Positions 1 to 9,590 of a stretch of 64,000 bases of DNA are shown piece after piece. Source of the DNA: Streptomyces sp. NBC_00443 (GTDB lineage: Bacteria; Actinomycetota; Actinomycetes; Streptomycetales; Streptomycetaceae); the NCBI RefSeq assembly GCF_036014175.1, contig NZ_CP107917.1, positions 4,278,001 through 4,342,000 on the forward strand. Direction: 5' to 3'. Below the pieces are notes generated by a model. It made no database searches. It had not been told where the DNA came from and saw nothing but the letters and a program-made list of their open reading frames with translations. The position numbers and the translations under genes are program-made. Each line of letters opens with the position of its first letter. Within the stretch, counting starts at the first letter, position 1.

Positions 1-1015
1 GGCGAGCGCCCCGGTCTCCAGCAGGATTTCGGTGTGCTCGGTGCCGATGTGCTCCGCCGCGAGGGCCGCGTAGGGGGCGTCGGGGGTGGCGCGCATGGTC
101 GGGTGCGGCTCGAAGTTCTCCGCGTAGCCGGTGAAGTTCACCGAGAACGACCTGAGCCCGCCCCCGCCGCACGCCGCTCCCGGGACGCGAGCGCGGTCAG
201 CGCGCTGGAGTCGATCCCGCCCGAGAGCATCGCGCCGACCGGCACGTCCGCGCGCAGATGCGTCGCCACCGCCTCCGACAGCAGCCGGCGCACGGTGGCG
301 ACGGTGGTCTCCAGGCTGTCGGTGTGCGGGCGGGCGGGCAGCGACCAGTAACGCCGGTGGCCGGTGCCCGGCGCCCGCACGGTCATCGCGTGGCCGGGCA
401 GCACCTCGCGGGTGCCCCGGAACACCCCGGTGCCCGGCTTGCGGCTGTGTGCGAACAGCTCCCGCAGTCCGTCGGCGTCGACCACCGGCCGTACCGCCGG
501 ATGCGCCAGCAGCGCCTTGGGCTCGGAGCCGAAGACCACCCCGGAGGGGTCAGGAAGTAGCACAGCGGCTTCACCCCCAACCGGTCGCGGACCAGCAGCA
601 GTTCCTGCCGCCGTACGTCCCACACGGCCAGGGCGAACAGGCCCTCCAGCCGCTCCGGGAACGCGGCGCCCCACTCCAGATAGGCGTGCAGCGCCACCTC
701 CGCGTCGCCGCCCGAGGTGAACCGGTGCCCCTTGGCGGCCAGTTCACGGCGCAGCTCCACGTGGTTGGTGATACTCCCGTCCAGGGTCAGCACGGCCACC
801 GGGCTTCCGGACTCCGACTCCACGAGGGCCGGCTGGTCCGCGTGCTCGGGGTCGAGCAGGGCGAGCCGGCGGTGGGCCAGCGCGGCATGCCCCTCGATCC
901 ACTCACCGAAGCCGTCGGGGCCGCGGTGCGCGAGCGCCGCCGTCATCGCCCGTACGGTGGGCGCCTCCGGTGTCAGGTCCCGCTCGAAGTCCACCCAGCC
1001 GGCGATTGCGCTCAT
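1..1015 (-). pseudogene. Asparagine-synthetase-like amide synthetase, partial, two frameshifts
   Basis: The gene runs off the left edge. The N-terminal Ntn-hydrolase-like domain begins MSAIAGW and continues through a clear RDRLGVKPL motif. The synthetase half has the PP-loop SGGIDSS, then SFSVNFTGY and HTEILLETG. Three reading frames are needed: the first break is near 553 (one C missing in a C run) and the second near 165-175 (a G/C run), each restored by adding one base. The usual N-terminal catalytic Cys (MCGIAGW in AsnB) is Ser here, so glutamine hydrolysis is doubtful. Family members in pentangular polyphenol clusters form lactams or amides; that role is inferred. The start at 1015 overlaps the stop of the upstream gene in an ATGA. 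The frameshifts may be real or sequencing errors. Confidence 0.8.
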
Positions 1016-1545
1016 CGTGGTGTCCTCTCGTTCGCTGCGTCTGATGTGGGTGCGCCGTTCTCGTCCGGGACGCGGGTGACATGGGTGACCTCCACCAGGG
1101 AGAGCCCATGCCGGGCGACGGCCTCCCGGAACTCGTCGAGTCCGGGCGTCCCTTCGCCGCGCACGGCGATGCCGAGCCGGCGTGGGGCCGCGTCTCCGTA
1201 GCGGCGGTACAGCTCCAGATAGCCGCGCGCGGTGTGGTCCGCGTCGTCGACCAGGGCGAACCGCACCGGTCGCCGCTGCCCGCGCCAGGTCAGCTCGCCC
1301 GCCGAGCCGCCCGCGAAGTTGTGCCGCCAGCCGCTGCCGGTCGCCACCACCAGCGCGCCACCGAGGGTGTGCACCCCGGCGGGCACGGTGTACGGCCGCC
1401 TGCTGCGCCGTCCCGTGAAGTGCAGCAGCGCGAGCCGCTCGGCCACCGGACCGGGCTCGGGGCGGGACAGCAGCTCCCGCATCCGGACGTCGGCCGCGTC
1501 CCGCTCCGCCCCCTGCGGCAGATCGCGTACGACGACGGGGGTCAC
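1012..1545 (-). CDS. Small deazaflavin/FMN split-barrel-type protein
   Basis: 177 residues from a GTG that overlaps the stop of the DUF1772 gene (GTGA), and ending in an ATGA overlap with the amide synthetase gene, so the three are translationally coupled. The stretch LLHFTGRRSRRPYTVPAG followed by a GGALVVATG-like strand and GGSAGELTWRGQ resembles the deazaflavin (F420)-dependent nitroreductase/DUF385 fold. A redox tailoring role in the polyketide cluster is inferred. The substrate is unknown, and I cannot confirm cofactor residues. Confidence 0.6.
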   Translation of the reverse strand: MTPVVVRDLPQGAERDAADVRMRELLSRPEPGPVAERLALLHFTGRRSRRPYTVPAGVHTLGGALVVATGSGWRHNFAGGSAGELTWRGQRRPVRFALVDDADHTARGYLELYRRYGDAAPRRLGIAVRGEGTPGLDEFREAVARHGLSLVEVTHVTRVPDENGAPTSDAANERTPR

Positions 1546-1991
1546 GACAGCACCACCGCGGCGGCCGTCAGCGCACAGCCCGCGATCGCGAGGCAGGTGC
1601 GCACCAGATGCCAGTCGCGCCAGGCCGGGCGGGGGTCCCGCCAGCCGGGGCCCAGGTCCTCGGGCCGGGTCCGCTTGACCGTCCGGTTGATCGGCACGTT
1701 CCGGGTCTGCGACACCACGGCAACCCCCGCCATACAGAGGGCGGCGGCCGCGAACAGCACCCGGGGGCCGCCCGACGCCTGTATCGCGAGCCCGACGTCC
1801 ACGGCCGTGGAGCCGGTGACGATGAACGGCATGATCCGGTCGTAGCGCCTGCCGAGCAGGATGTGCGTGGACACGTACCGCTCCGGGGTCATCGCGATCA
1901 GCGCGGGCATCACGCTCACCGCGACCGCGAAGAGCACCCCCGCCACCAGGCCGGTGCCCGTCAGCACCAGCACACTCAAAGCCTCCACCAC
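1542..1991 (-). CDS. DUF1772 / anthrone-oxygenase-like membrane protein
   Basis: 149 residues with about four hydrophobic segments: residues ~5-30, ~55-75, ~78-95 and a C-terminal helix ending AAAVVLS. The central RNVPINRTVKR-like stretch matches the NVPLN motif typical of DUF1772 proteins. Fungal and bacterial relatives act as cofactor-free anthrone oxygenases or accompany aromatic polyketide oxidation. Here it is first in a coupled three-gene set with the split-barrel protein and the amide synthetase, divergent from an FAD monooxygenase. Function is by family and context. Confidence 0.7.
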   Translation of the reverse strand: MVEALSVLVLTGTGLVAGVLFAVAVSVMPALIAMTPERYVSTHILLGRRYDRIMPFIVTGSTAVDVGLAIQASGGPRVLFAAAALCMAGVAVVSQTRNVPINRTVKRTRPEDLGPGWRDPRPAWRDWHLVRTCLAIAGCALTAAAVVLS

Positions 1992-2202
1992 CGCTTCCGC
2001 CCTCCTTCATGTCCTGCGCCGCACTCCGGGCCTGGTACAGATCGAACCTGTCAGCCACTCCTCGCACGGCACTCGAATCCGCCTGGGAGCGCGCCGCTCC
2101 GCACAGGTTCCGTTCGCCCGCGCCGCGAGCCCGGTTCGAGGGCCCGGGTGTTGCATCGGCCCGCCGAAACCGAACGCATTCCCACACCTTCGAGGAGCCG
2201 GT

Positions 2203-3786
2203 ATGGCGGACGAGACGACCGAAGTACTCATCGTGGGCGGCAGCATGGTGGGCCTCGCCCAGGCCCTGTTCCTCGCCCGGCAGGGCATCCGGCCGCTGCT
2301 GGTGGAGCGGCACGCGGAGATCTCGGCGCACCCCCGGGCGCAGGCCGCGAGCCCGCGGACCATGGAGCTGCTGCGCGCGCTCGGCCTGGAGGACGCGGTA
2401 CGGGCGCGGGAGAACCCGCACGCCCAGTACGGCGACATCCTCCAGGCCGAGTCGCTCACCGGGACCGAACTCGGGCGGTTCGACGGCCCGTTCCGCCACG
2501 ACCCGAACGACGTGGGCACCACCGGTTGGACCCTGATCGGGCAGGACCGTCTCGAACCGGTGCTGCGGGAGCGGGCCGAGGAGCTCGGCGCGGACATCCG
2601 GTTCGCCACCGAGATGACGGGGTTCACCCAGGACGCGGAGGGCGTCACGGCCGTCCTGCGCGATCTGGGCGACGGCTCCGAGCGAACCGTGCGGGCGCGG
2701 TACCTGGTCGCGGCCGACGGTTCACGGGCGCCGATCCGCACCTCGCTCGGCATCGGCCATCACGGGCAGGGCGTGTTCGGCCGGCAGATGAACATCATCT
2801 TCCACGCCGACCTCGACCCGTACGTGGCAGGGCGCACCTTCTTCCTCTGCTTCGTCAGCAACCCGACCGTCAAGGGCGTACTCGGCAAGCTCGGCGGCGC
2901 GGACTCCGACCGCTGGGTGCTCGCGCCGAGCCTGCCGCCCGGGGCCGATCACCGTGCCTACGGCACCGAGGACTGCATGGAGCTGGTGCGGGCCGCCGCG
3001 GGGGTGCCCGGTCTTCCGGTCGCGGTGGAGTCCGCGACGAGCTGGGAGATCGCCGCCTGGGTCGCGGACGGCTTCCGCTCCGGGCGGGTGCTGCTGGCCG
3101 GTGACTGCGCGCACGTCATGCCGCCCACCGGAGGGTTCGGCGGCAACATGGGGATCCAGGACGCGCACAACCTGGCCTGGAAGCTCGCTCGGGTGCTGCG
3201 CGGGGAGGCCGGTCCCGGTCTGCTGGACACCTACGAGCAGGAGCGGGCGCCGGTCGCCGAGTTCACCGTCGACCAGGGTGTCATCCGCTACCTCCAGCGC
3301 AGCGGCCTCGACGAGGCGGCCGCGGCCCGGCACCGTCCCGAGACCACGGTGCTGTTCGGCCATGTGTACCGATCGGACGCCGTCATCGTCGAGGCCGGCG
3401 ACGACGACACCGCCGTGGTCGAGGACCCGACCACGCCCAGCGGCCGCCCCGGCACCCGCGCTCCCCACCTCCCCCTGGTCCGCCAGGGCAAGGAGATCCC
3501 GCTCCACGACCTCCTCGACGGCGACTTCTGGCTCCTCGCCGGCCCGAGCGGCACCGCCTGGCAGGAGCCCGCGGCCACGCTCGGCCTGTCCTTCCACCGC
3601 GTCGGCGCGGAGGAACCCCCCGAGGTCGTCGAGCGCTTCCTCACCCGCTACGGCGTCCAGGACACCGGCGCGGTCCTGCTCCGCCCGGACGGCTTCATCG
3701 CCTGGCGCGGCACCGACCTGCCGGAGCACCCCGCCAAGTCCCTGACGACGGCCCTCGACACGGTGCTGCACCGCACCGCCCCTTAA
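2203..3786 (+). CDS. Class A FAD-dependent aromatic monooxygenase 1
   Basis: 527 residues; ATG chosen because GAGGAG sits 6 bases upstream. Rossmann motif VGGSMVG at residues ~11-17, the DG motif (AADGSR) near 170, and the GD motif (LLAGDCAHVMPPTGGFG) near 295-312. The C-terminal ~150 residues form the thioredoxin-like extension usual in polyketide hydroxylases of the PgaE/RdmE type. The enzyme would hydroxylate or oxidatively cleave a polycyclic aromatic intermediate using NAD(P)H and O2. It is transcribed alone, opposite to its neighbours, and is followed by a strong hairpin shared with the convergent monooxygenase gene. Confidence 0.9.
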   Translation: MADETTEVLIVGGSMVGLAQALFLARQGIRPLLVERHAEISAHPRAQAASPRTMELLRALGLEDAVRARENPHAQYGDILQAESLTGTELGRFDGPFRHDPNDVGTTGWTLIGQDRLEPVLRERAEELGADIRFATEMTGFTQDAEGVTAVLRDLGDGSERTVRARYLVAADGSRAPIRTSLGIGHHGQGVFGRQMNIIFHADLDPYVAGRTFFLCFVSNPTVKGVLGKLGGADSDRWVLAPSLPPGADHRAYGTEDCMELVRAAAGVPGLPVAVESATSWEIAAWVADGFRSGRVLLAGDCAHVMPPTGGFGGNMGIQDAHNLAWKLARVLRGEAGPGLLDTYEQERAPVAEFTVDQGVIRYLQRSGLDEAAAARHRPETTVLFGHVYRSDAVIVEAGDDDTAVVEDPTTPSGRPGTRAPHLPLVRQGKEIPLHDLLDGDFWLLAGPSGTAWQEPAATLGLSFHRVGAEEPPEVVERFLTRYGVQDTGAVLLRPDGFIAWRGTDLPEHPAKSLTTALDTVLHRTAP

Positions 3787-3807
3787 GGTTCCGCCCTCGC
3801 GCACACC

Positions 3808-3844
3808 ACGGCCGCGGCGCTCCAAGACGGAGCACCGCGGCCGT
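3808..3844. terminator. Bidirectional terminator hairpin
   Basis: Perfect 10-bp stem ACGGCCGCGG / CCGCGGCCGT, extended by an imperfect CGCTCC/GGAGCA inner stem. It lies between two convergent FAD monooxygenase genes. There is no U-tract, as is common in Streptomyces. Confidence 0.75.
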
Positions 3845-3883
3845 TCGATGCGCGCGGAGCGCGCTTTCAGGGGCGGGGAACGC

Positions 3884-5491
3884 CTACGCCCGGTCCAGGA
3901 TCGCCCGCAGTGCCGCGATCGCCGCGCGGTCGACCGGCCCGCTGCGCCCCGCGGTCGTACGCCACCCGACGAACCCGTCGGGCCGTACCAGAACCGCCCC
4001 ACCGGCCAGCAGCCCGTACCGGCGACGGAAGGACCCCTCCTGGTCCCACAGCCTGGTGCCACGGCCGATGCGGACGACCTTCAGGCCGACACCGAGGCGG
4101 GCCGCCTCCTGCTCCACCGCGCCGGTCCACCGCCCCGCCACCTCGTCCACGAGCAGCGTGAACCCTTCGCCGTACAGGTCGATGACGGACACCGGCCCCT
4201 CGGGACCGTCGAGCTGGAGGTGCGGGGCGCGCGCCCCGGGCCGCGCCCCGGGATGCGCGGGGTCCTCCACGATCGAGTCGGGCGCCCCCTCCTCCACGGC
4301 GAAGGCCCCGGAGCGGTAGCAGTACCCGAACGTCATGGTCGTCTCGTCCAACAGCTCCTCGGCGACCTCCTGGTACTGCTTGCCCTCCCGCACCGCGAAC
4401 CGCAGCATGGCCTGCCGGACGGTCTCCTCGGCCACCGGCCGCCGCTCGGCGTCGTAGCTCTCCAGCAGCTTGGGGCCGGCCGTGCCGGACAGCACCAGGG
4501 CCAGCTTCCAGGCCAGGTTGTACGCGTCCTGGATGCCGGTGCTGGCGCCGAACGCCCCGGTGGGCGGCATCACATGGGCGGCGTCACCGGCGACGAACAC
4601 CCGGCGGGTCGCGAAGGTGTCCGCCACGCGCGCGGAGATGTCCCACGCGGGCATGTCCACCGACTCGATCTTCAGGGGCAGGTCGGGCACCCCGACCGCG
4701 GCCCGCACCAGGGCGGTGCAGCGCTCCTCGGTGAAGTCCTCGGCGCGCTGGCCCTGGTCGGGGAAGAAGGAGACGTTGATGACCCAGCGGCGGTCGTTGT
4801 CGATGGGGATGATCGTGCCGCGTACCTCGGGGTTGTTGACGTACGCCGCGATGATCCGGCGGCCGCGCAGCGCCTCGGTCAGGTCGGCCTCGAAGAAGAA
4901 GCTGACGAGGTTGGTGATGGTGCCGCGGCCGTGCGCCCCGATGTCCATCATCTGGCGCAGCGGGCTGCGACTGCCGTCCGCCGCGATCACGTAGTCGGCG
5001 TGGATCTGCGAACTCGCCCCGGTGGACAGGTCGGTGGTGCTGACCAACACCCCCTCCGCCTCCTCTTGCAGTGCGTCGACCCGGGTGGAGAAGCGGATGT
5101 CCGCGCCGGCCTCGACGGCCCGCTGCCGCAGGATCGGCTCGAGTTGGTTCTGGTCGATCAGCGTCCACTGGGTGGGGCTGATCCGGCCGATGTCCTCCGG
5201 GGAGGCGTTGGGCATCCGTACGCGTTCCTTGCCGGCGAGGCTCTCGACGTGCACCAGGTCGGTGTTGCCGGAGATGGGGGAACGTCCGGTGCGTACCCGC
5301 TCCTCCATGCCGACCGCGCGGTACAGCTCCATCGTCCGCGGGTTGATGGCGCGGGCCTTGGGGTGGGTGGAGGTGTCGGGGTGACGTTCCACCAGGGTGG
5401 CGGAGACGCCGTGATGGGCGAGGAAGACGGCCGCGGACAGTCCGGTCAGCCCGCCTCCGACGATGAGCACGGGGGTCCGGTGCGGCTTCAT
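3884..5491 (-). CDS. Class A FAD-dependent aromatic monooxygenase 2
   Basis: 535 residues. Rossmann motif VGGGLTG at ~10-16, RAINPRTMELYRAVG substrate-side motif near 48, DG motif (AADGSR) near 172, GD motif (VAGDAAHVMPPTGAFG) near 300, and a C-terminal thioredoxin-like domain. Belongs to the same polyketide hydroxylase family as monooxygenase 1 but is clearly divergent. The start overlaps the stop of the upstream O-methyltransferase (ATGA), implying coupled expression and perhaps consecutive steps. Confidence 0.9.
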   Translation of the reverse strand: MKPHRTPVLIVGGGLTGLSAAVFLAHHGVSATLVERHPDTSTHPKARAINPRTMELYRAVGMEERVRTGRSPISGNTDLVHVESLAGKERVRMPNASPEDIGRISPTQWTLIDQNQLEPILRQRAVEAGADIRFSTRVDALQEEAEGVLVSTTDLSTGASSQIHADYVIAADGSRSPLRQMMDIGAHGRGTITNLVSFFFEADLTEALRGRRIIAAYVNNPEVRGTIIPIDNDRRWVINVSFFPDQGQRAEDFTEERCTALVRAAVGVPDLPLKIESVDMPAWDISARVADTFATRRVFVAGDAAHVMPPTGAFGASTGIQDAYNLAWKLALVLSGTAGPKLLESYDAERRPVAEETVRQAMLRFAVREGKQYQEVAEELLDETTMTFGYCYRSGAFAVEEGAPDSIVEDPAHPGARPGARAPHLQLDGPEGPVSVIDLYGEGFTLLVDEVAGRWTGAVEQEAARLGVGLKVVRIGRGTRLWDQEGSFRRRYGLLAGGAVLVRPDGFVGWRTTAGRSGPVDRAAIAALRAILDRA

Positions 5492-6528
5492 GCTGCCTCC
5501 TTGTGGGCGGTGACCAGGGTGTGGGTGCCGAGCAGGGGCTGTGCGTCGCCGTCCGTGAACCCGGCCCCGCGCAGCCAGGCCCGGCAGTCCGCGACCCGGT
5601 ACTCGGAGCCGTCGGGGCTGACCAGTCGCATGTGCAGGCTGCTGAGCAGCCGCTCCGGGTCGCTGCGGTCGTCGTCGATCATCCGGTCGTAGACGAGGAC
5701 CGTGCCGCCGGGCCGCACCGCCTCGAAGACCCGGCCGAGCAGCTCGCGCCGCCGGGCGGTGTCGAAGCCGTGCAGGATGTGCCCGAGGACGACGACGTCG
5801 GCGGGCGGGATCGGGTCGGTGAAGAAGTCACCGCCCGCGAAGGCGACCCGGTCGGCCAGGCCGAGGCCGCCGATGTGCTCGGTGAACAGCGGCCGTGTCC
5901 GCTCCAGGTCGAAGCAGGTCGCCTGCAGATGCGGGTGCGCCCGCACCAGGACGGCCGCGAGGTTGCCGCGCGCGCCGCCGAGGTCGACGAACGAGGAGTG
6001 GCGGCCCCAGTCGAGGCGCCGGGCGAGTTCGGCGCCCATCCGGTCGCTGTACGCGTCGAGCCCGGCCAGGAACCGCTTCATCTTGGCGGGGTCCTTGTGC
6101 CGGTCCCCGACGAAGCCGCCCTTGTCCGGGTCGAGGTGCTGGGCCTCTCCGGAGCGCAGCGCTTCGGTGAGCCGGCCCCAGGTGCCGTACAGCGTCTCGT
6201 TGGTGAGCTCGACGAAGCCGCCGAGGTACGAGGAGGAGTCCGGCACCAGATAGGCCTGCGCCAGCGGGGAGTTGCGGTAGCGGCCCTCCGTGCGCTCCAG
6301 CAGACCGAGCCCGACCAGGGCGTCCAGGAAGTCCGGGACCATGCGGTGGTGGGTGCCGGTGCGCCGGGCCAACTCGGCCGCGTCGGCGGGGTTTCCGGCG
6401 AGCGCGCCGAACACGCCGAGGGTCACGGCGCTGTGCAGCACCTTGGCGGCGCAGTCGGCAATGGTCAGCCGGATCAGCGGTCCGGGGTCGACCGCCGGGG
6501 CCGTCTGCGGGTCTTCGGTCGTTGTCAC
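5488..6528 (-). CDS. SAM-dependent O-methyltransferase (dimerisation-domain type)
   Basis: 346 residues. The N-terminal winged-helix dimerisation region (~15-100, with AELARRTGTHHRMV) is followed by a class I SAM fold: motif I FVDLGGARGNLAAV near 180, an acidic loop (CFDLERTRP) near 205, and VVVLGHILHGFD near 250. This is the small-molecule O-methyltransferase family used on aromatic polyketides (TcmO/DnrK type). Coupled to monooxygenase 2 by ATGA. Position on the scaffold cannot be told from sequence. Confidence 0.87.
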   Translation of the reverse strand: MTTTEDPQTAPAVDPGPLIRLTIADCAAKVLHSAVTLGVFGALAGNPADAAELARRTGTHHRMVPDFLDALVGLGLLERTEGRYRNSPLAQAYLVPDSSSYLGGFVELTNETLYGTWGRLTEALRSGEAQHLDPDKGGFVGDRHKDPAKMKRFLAGLDAYSDRMGAELARRLDWGRHSSFVDLGGARGNLAAVLVRAHPHLQATCFDLERTRPLFTEHIGGLGLADRVAFAGGDFFTDPIPPADVVVLGHILHGFDTARRRELLGRVFEAVRPGGTVLVYDRMIDDDRSDPERLLSSLHMRLVSPDGSEYRVADCRAWLRGAGFTDGDAQPLLGTHTLVTAHKEAA

Positions 6529-6672
6529 ACGAGCCTCCTGGTCTGCCTCTGCCTGTTCTTCGGCCTGCGTCCTGCGTCGTACGGCTGTGCAGTGCCGACG
6601 ATGGTCGCGAGCCGTCGATTCGGGCTCGAAGGGCGCTGAAGGGCGGCCGGGGCACGGAGGCCCGACGTACGT

Positions 6673-6702
6673 GAGCCGCCCTCCCGTGCGGGAAGGCGGC
6701 TC
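6673..6702 (-). terminator. Terminator hairpin after the exporter gene
   Basis: Stem GAGCCGCC / GGCGGCTC with a 14-base loop that itself can pair (TCCCG/CGGGA). It is placed just downstream of the exporter stop on the minus strand. Confidence 0.65.
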
Positions 6703-6724
6703 GCGGGCGGCAGGTGAAGAGGGG

Positions 6725-8290
6725 TCAGTTCTCCTCGGCGGCTGCCTCGTGACCCTGGTGGTCCTCGCCGCGCAGCGGGAGGTTCTTCATCGTCAGGGCG
6801 GCCAGCAGCCCCAGGAGGAGGACCGGTACGGCGGTGAGGAACACGGGCGTGAGCGCGGCGGCGTACGACTGCTCCACGGCGTTGCGCACGGGCTCGGTGA
6901 GCCGGTCCAGTGTCTCGGTCGAGTTCAGCGCGTCGGGGTCGATGCCGCGCAGCGCGTCCGCGGGCGTCCGCTCGGCGATCTCCTCGGTGAGCCGGTTGTA
7001 GAAGATCGAGGCGAACAGGGCGATGCCCACGGTGGTGCCCAGCTGCCGGGCGAAGGACACCGTGGCGTGGACCGCGCCGATGTCGTCGCGGGGCGCGGTG
7101 TTCTGCGCGGCCATGGTCAGCACCTGCATGTTGAGTCCGGCGGCGACGCCGAAGACCAGCATGTAGCCGATGACCACGGCACGGGAGGTCCCGGTGTCCA
7201 TGGTGGCCAGCAGCAGCGCCCCCACGATGCCGATGGCCATGCTGAGCACGGGGTACCACTTGTAGCGCCCCGTCTTGGTGATCGCGGCGCCGCTGATGAC
7301 GGAGGAGGCGACCAGGCCGAACATCATGGGCAGCAGCACCACACCGGACATGGTCGGGCTGGCTCCGGTAACGACCTGGATGTAGATGGCCAGGAAGTTG
7401 ACCGAGCCGAGGAAGACGACGCCCGCCGCGATGCTCACCAGCACGCTGACGCTGAAGGTGGAGTCGCGGAAGAGGTGCAGCGGGATCACGGGTTCGGCGG
7501 CCCGGCGCTCGGCGGCGATGAACGCCACGGCGAGCAGCACCGCGCCCGCGGCGAGCGCGAGGATCCGCCAGTCCAGCCACTCGTACTTCACTCCGCCCCA
7601 GCTCGCGGCCAGGGTGAGTGCGACGATCGCGGCGCTGAGCAGGACGAAGCCGGTGTAGTCGATGTGCGCGGGGCGGTCGGCGCGGGGCAGGTGCAGACAG
7701 GTGGAGACCAGCACCAGGATCACGATGCCCACGGGCAGATTGATCAGGAAGACCCAGTGCCAGCTCAGCAGGTCGGTGAGCGCGCCGCCGACGGCGGGCC
7801 CGGCCAGCGCGGCGAGCGCGAAGACGATGCCGAAGAGGTTGAAGTACTTGGCGGCCTCACGCGGGTTGAACAGCTCCCCGATGATGGCGAGCACGGAGAC
7901 GAAGAGGCCGCCGGCGCCGATGCCCTGCACGGTGCGGAACAGGATGAGCTGGTCCATGGACTGGGCGGCGCCGCTCAGCGCGGAGCCGGCGAGGAACACA
8001 GCGACGGCGATCAGGAAGATCTTCTTCCGGCCGAAGAGGTCGCCGAGCTTGCCGTAGAGGGGCGTGGTGACGCTGGCGGCGATGATGTACGCGGTCGTCA
8101 CCCAGGCGAACACGTCGAGACCGCCGAGGTCCCCGACGATGCGGGGCAGCGCGGTGGCCACGATCTGCGAGTCCAGCATGGCCAGGAAGACGGCCAGCAG
8201 GCAGGCGGTGATGACGGGTTGGATCCGGGTCTGGGGTGGGGAGCCGACGGCGGTGAGCGGGCTGTCGGCCCCTGTGGTGCGGGAGGGCAC
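6725..8290 (-). CDS. DHA2-family (14-TM) MFS drug exporter
   Basis: 521 residues from a GTG with an AAAGG-type ribosome site; a longer upstream frame lacks one. The N-terminus leads into TM1 with LAVFLAMLDSQIVATALPRI, the motif D1 region of the 14-TM EmrB/QacA group. Motif A-like LYGKLGDLFGRKK follows TM2, and motif C-like GPAVGGALTDLLSW marks an antiporter. Its place among tailoring genes makes it the likely efflux and self-resistance pump for the polyketide, by proton antiport across the cytoplasmic membrane. Confidence 0.9.
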   Translation of the reverse strand: MPSRTTGADSPLTAVGSPPQTRIQPVITACLLAVFLAMLDSQIVATALPRIVGDLGGLDVFAWVTTAYIIAASVTTPLYGKLGDLFGRKKIFLIAVAVFLAGSALSGAAQSMDQLILFRTVQGIGAGGLFVSVLAIIGELFNPREAAKYFNLFGIVFALAALAGPAVGGALTDLLSWHWVFLINLPVGIVILVLVSTCLHLPRADRPAHIDYTGFVLLSAAIVALTLAASWGGVKYEWLDWRILALAAGAVLLAVAFIAAERRAAEPVIPLHLFRDSTFSVSVLVSIAAGVVFLGSVNFLAIYIQVVTGASPTMSGVVLLPMMFGLVASSVISGAAITKTGRYKWYPVLSMAIGIVGALLLATMDTGTSRAVVIGYMLVFGVAAGLNMQVLTMAAQNTAPRDDIGAVHATVSFARQLGTTVGIALFASIFYNRLTEEIAERTPADALRGIDPDALNSTETLDRLTEPVRNAVEQSYAAALTPVFLTAVPVLLLGLLAALTMKNLPLRGEDHQGHEAAAEEN

Positions 8291-8516
8291 GGTGATTCGC
8301 CTTTCGGGCTGGAGTGGGTGCCATCCCCGTCCCGCCGGCCGTGCTCGGCCGGCGTCGTCTGCGGTGTGGGATCCGTCAGGGGATCGCTGTGGACTGCGGT
8401 GGAGTGCGCCGTACGGCACGTGGGCCTCTCGTGCCGTACGGCGGGTGGCCGGCCCCGAGCGGGGGATGATCGCGACCGGCCACGTCGGTCGGGAGACGGG
8501 GGTCGTCGGTCCCGCG

Positions 8517-9494
8517 TCAGGGGACGAGGACGACCTTGCCGAGCTGAGCCCGGGCCTCCATCAGTTCGTGTGCCTTGACGGCCTCGTCGAGACCGAGCCG
8601 ATCGTGGACGATCGGGCGCACCTTGCCGGTGGCGATCATGTCGAGCAGGTCGCGCTGTCCCGCGGCGATGACCTCGGGCTTGTTGTAGAGCATGGCGTAG
8701 AGAGCGAATCCGGCCACGGTCTTCATCCGGCTGAGCATCAGCGGGTGGACGGGCTGGATGTCGCCGCTGGCCGAGCCGTAGAAGACCAGCCGGCCGAACT
8801 GGGCGGTGAGGGCGACGCTCTTGGTGAGGATGTCGCCGCCGACGGTCTCCAGAACGACGTCCACGCCCCGGCCTTCGGTCGCGGCCCGGACCTGCTCGTC
8901 CCAGTCGTCGTCGGTGTAGTTGACGGTGACATCGGCACCGAGGTCACGGACGAAGTCCAGCTTGGCCTGTGTACTGGCGGTGGCGATCACCTTGCCGGCG
9001 CCCATCGCCTTGGCGATCTGCACGGCGAGGTGGCCGACGCCCCCGGAGGCGGCGTCGATCAGGATCGACTCACCGGGCTTGAGCTGGCCGGACTCCTTGA
9101 TGGCGTGGTATGCCGTCTGGGCCGGGCTGGGCAGCAGGGTCGCCTCGGCGGCGTCCATGGTGTCCGGGATGGCGATGGCCCAGGCGGCGTCGGCGGTGAC
9201 GTAGTCGGCGTAGGCGCTGTGGTCGACGTCGACGACGATACGGTCCCCGACGCCGACGTTGGTGACGCCCTCGCCGAGTGCCTCGACGACGCCGGCGACA
9301 TCGCCGCCGGGGGCGCCGGGCAGCGTGGCGTGGCCGCCGATCGGGATGCCCTGGCGGCGCTGGACCTCGGCGAACGTGACGCCGATGGCCTCGGAGCGGA
9401 TCAGCACTTCGCCCGGTCCGGGCTGCGGCTTCTCCGCCTCTTCGACACGCAGCACCGAGGGGGCCCCGTGCTCGTAGTGGCGGACGATGCGCAT
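8517..9494 (-). CDS. Zinc-independent NADPH:quinone oxidoreductase (copy 1)
   Basis: 325 residues, MDR superfamily. N-terminal GroES-like domain with GVTFAEVQRRQGIPIGG and the PGGDVAGVVE segment; nucleotide-binding loop AASGGVGHLAVQIAKAMGA near 150; C-terminal KVVLVP. No catalytic zinc ligands are visible. It lies head-to-tail with a second, strongly similar copy, a tandem duplication. It could reduce a quinone intermediate or detoxify the product. A TTGACA promoter with internal palindromes precedes it. Confidence 0.88.
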   Translation of the reverse strand: MRIVRHYEHGAPSVLRVEEAEKPQPGPGEVLIRSEAIGVTFAEVQRRQGIPIGGHATLPGAPGGDVAGVVEALGEGVTNVGVGDRIVVDVDHSAYADYVTADAAWAIAIPDTMDAAEATLLPSPAQTAYHAIKESGQLKPGESILIDAASGGVGHLAVQIAKAMGAGKVIATASTQAKLDFVRDLGADVTVNYTDDDWDEQVRAATEGRGVDVVLETVGGDILTKSVALTAQFGRLVFYGSASGDIQPVHPLMLSRMKTVAGFALYAMLYNKPEVIAAGQRDLLDMIATGKVRPIVHDRLGLDEAVKAHELMEARAQLGKVVLVP

Positions 9495-9590
9495 GGTGTT
9501 CTCCCAACTAGGAGGTGTTGTCGAGCCGCGGACGCGTGGTCGCGGCTCCGCCCAGGGATCCGGGTTACATGGAGTGGATTACCGACAGCA

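Noticed and set aside
6290..8578. A 762-codon open frame antisense to the MFS exporter
   Set aside because: The opposite strand encodes a clear 14-TM transporter. The antisense translation is Gly/Asp/Glu-rich without homology.
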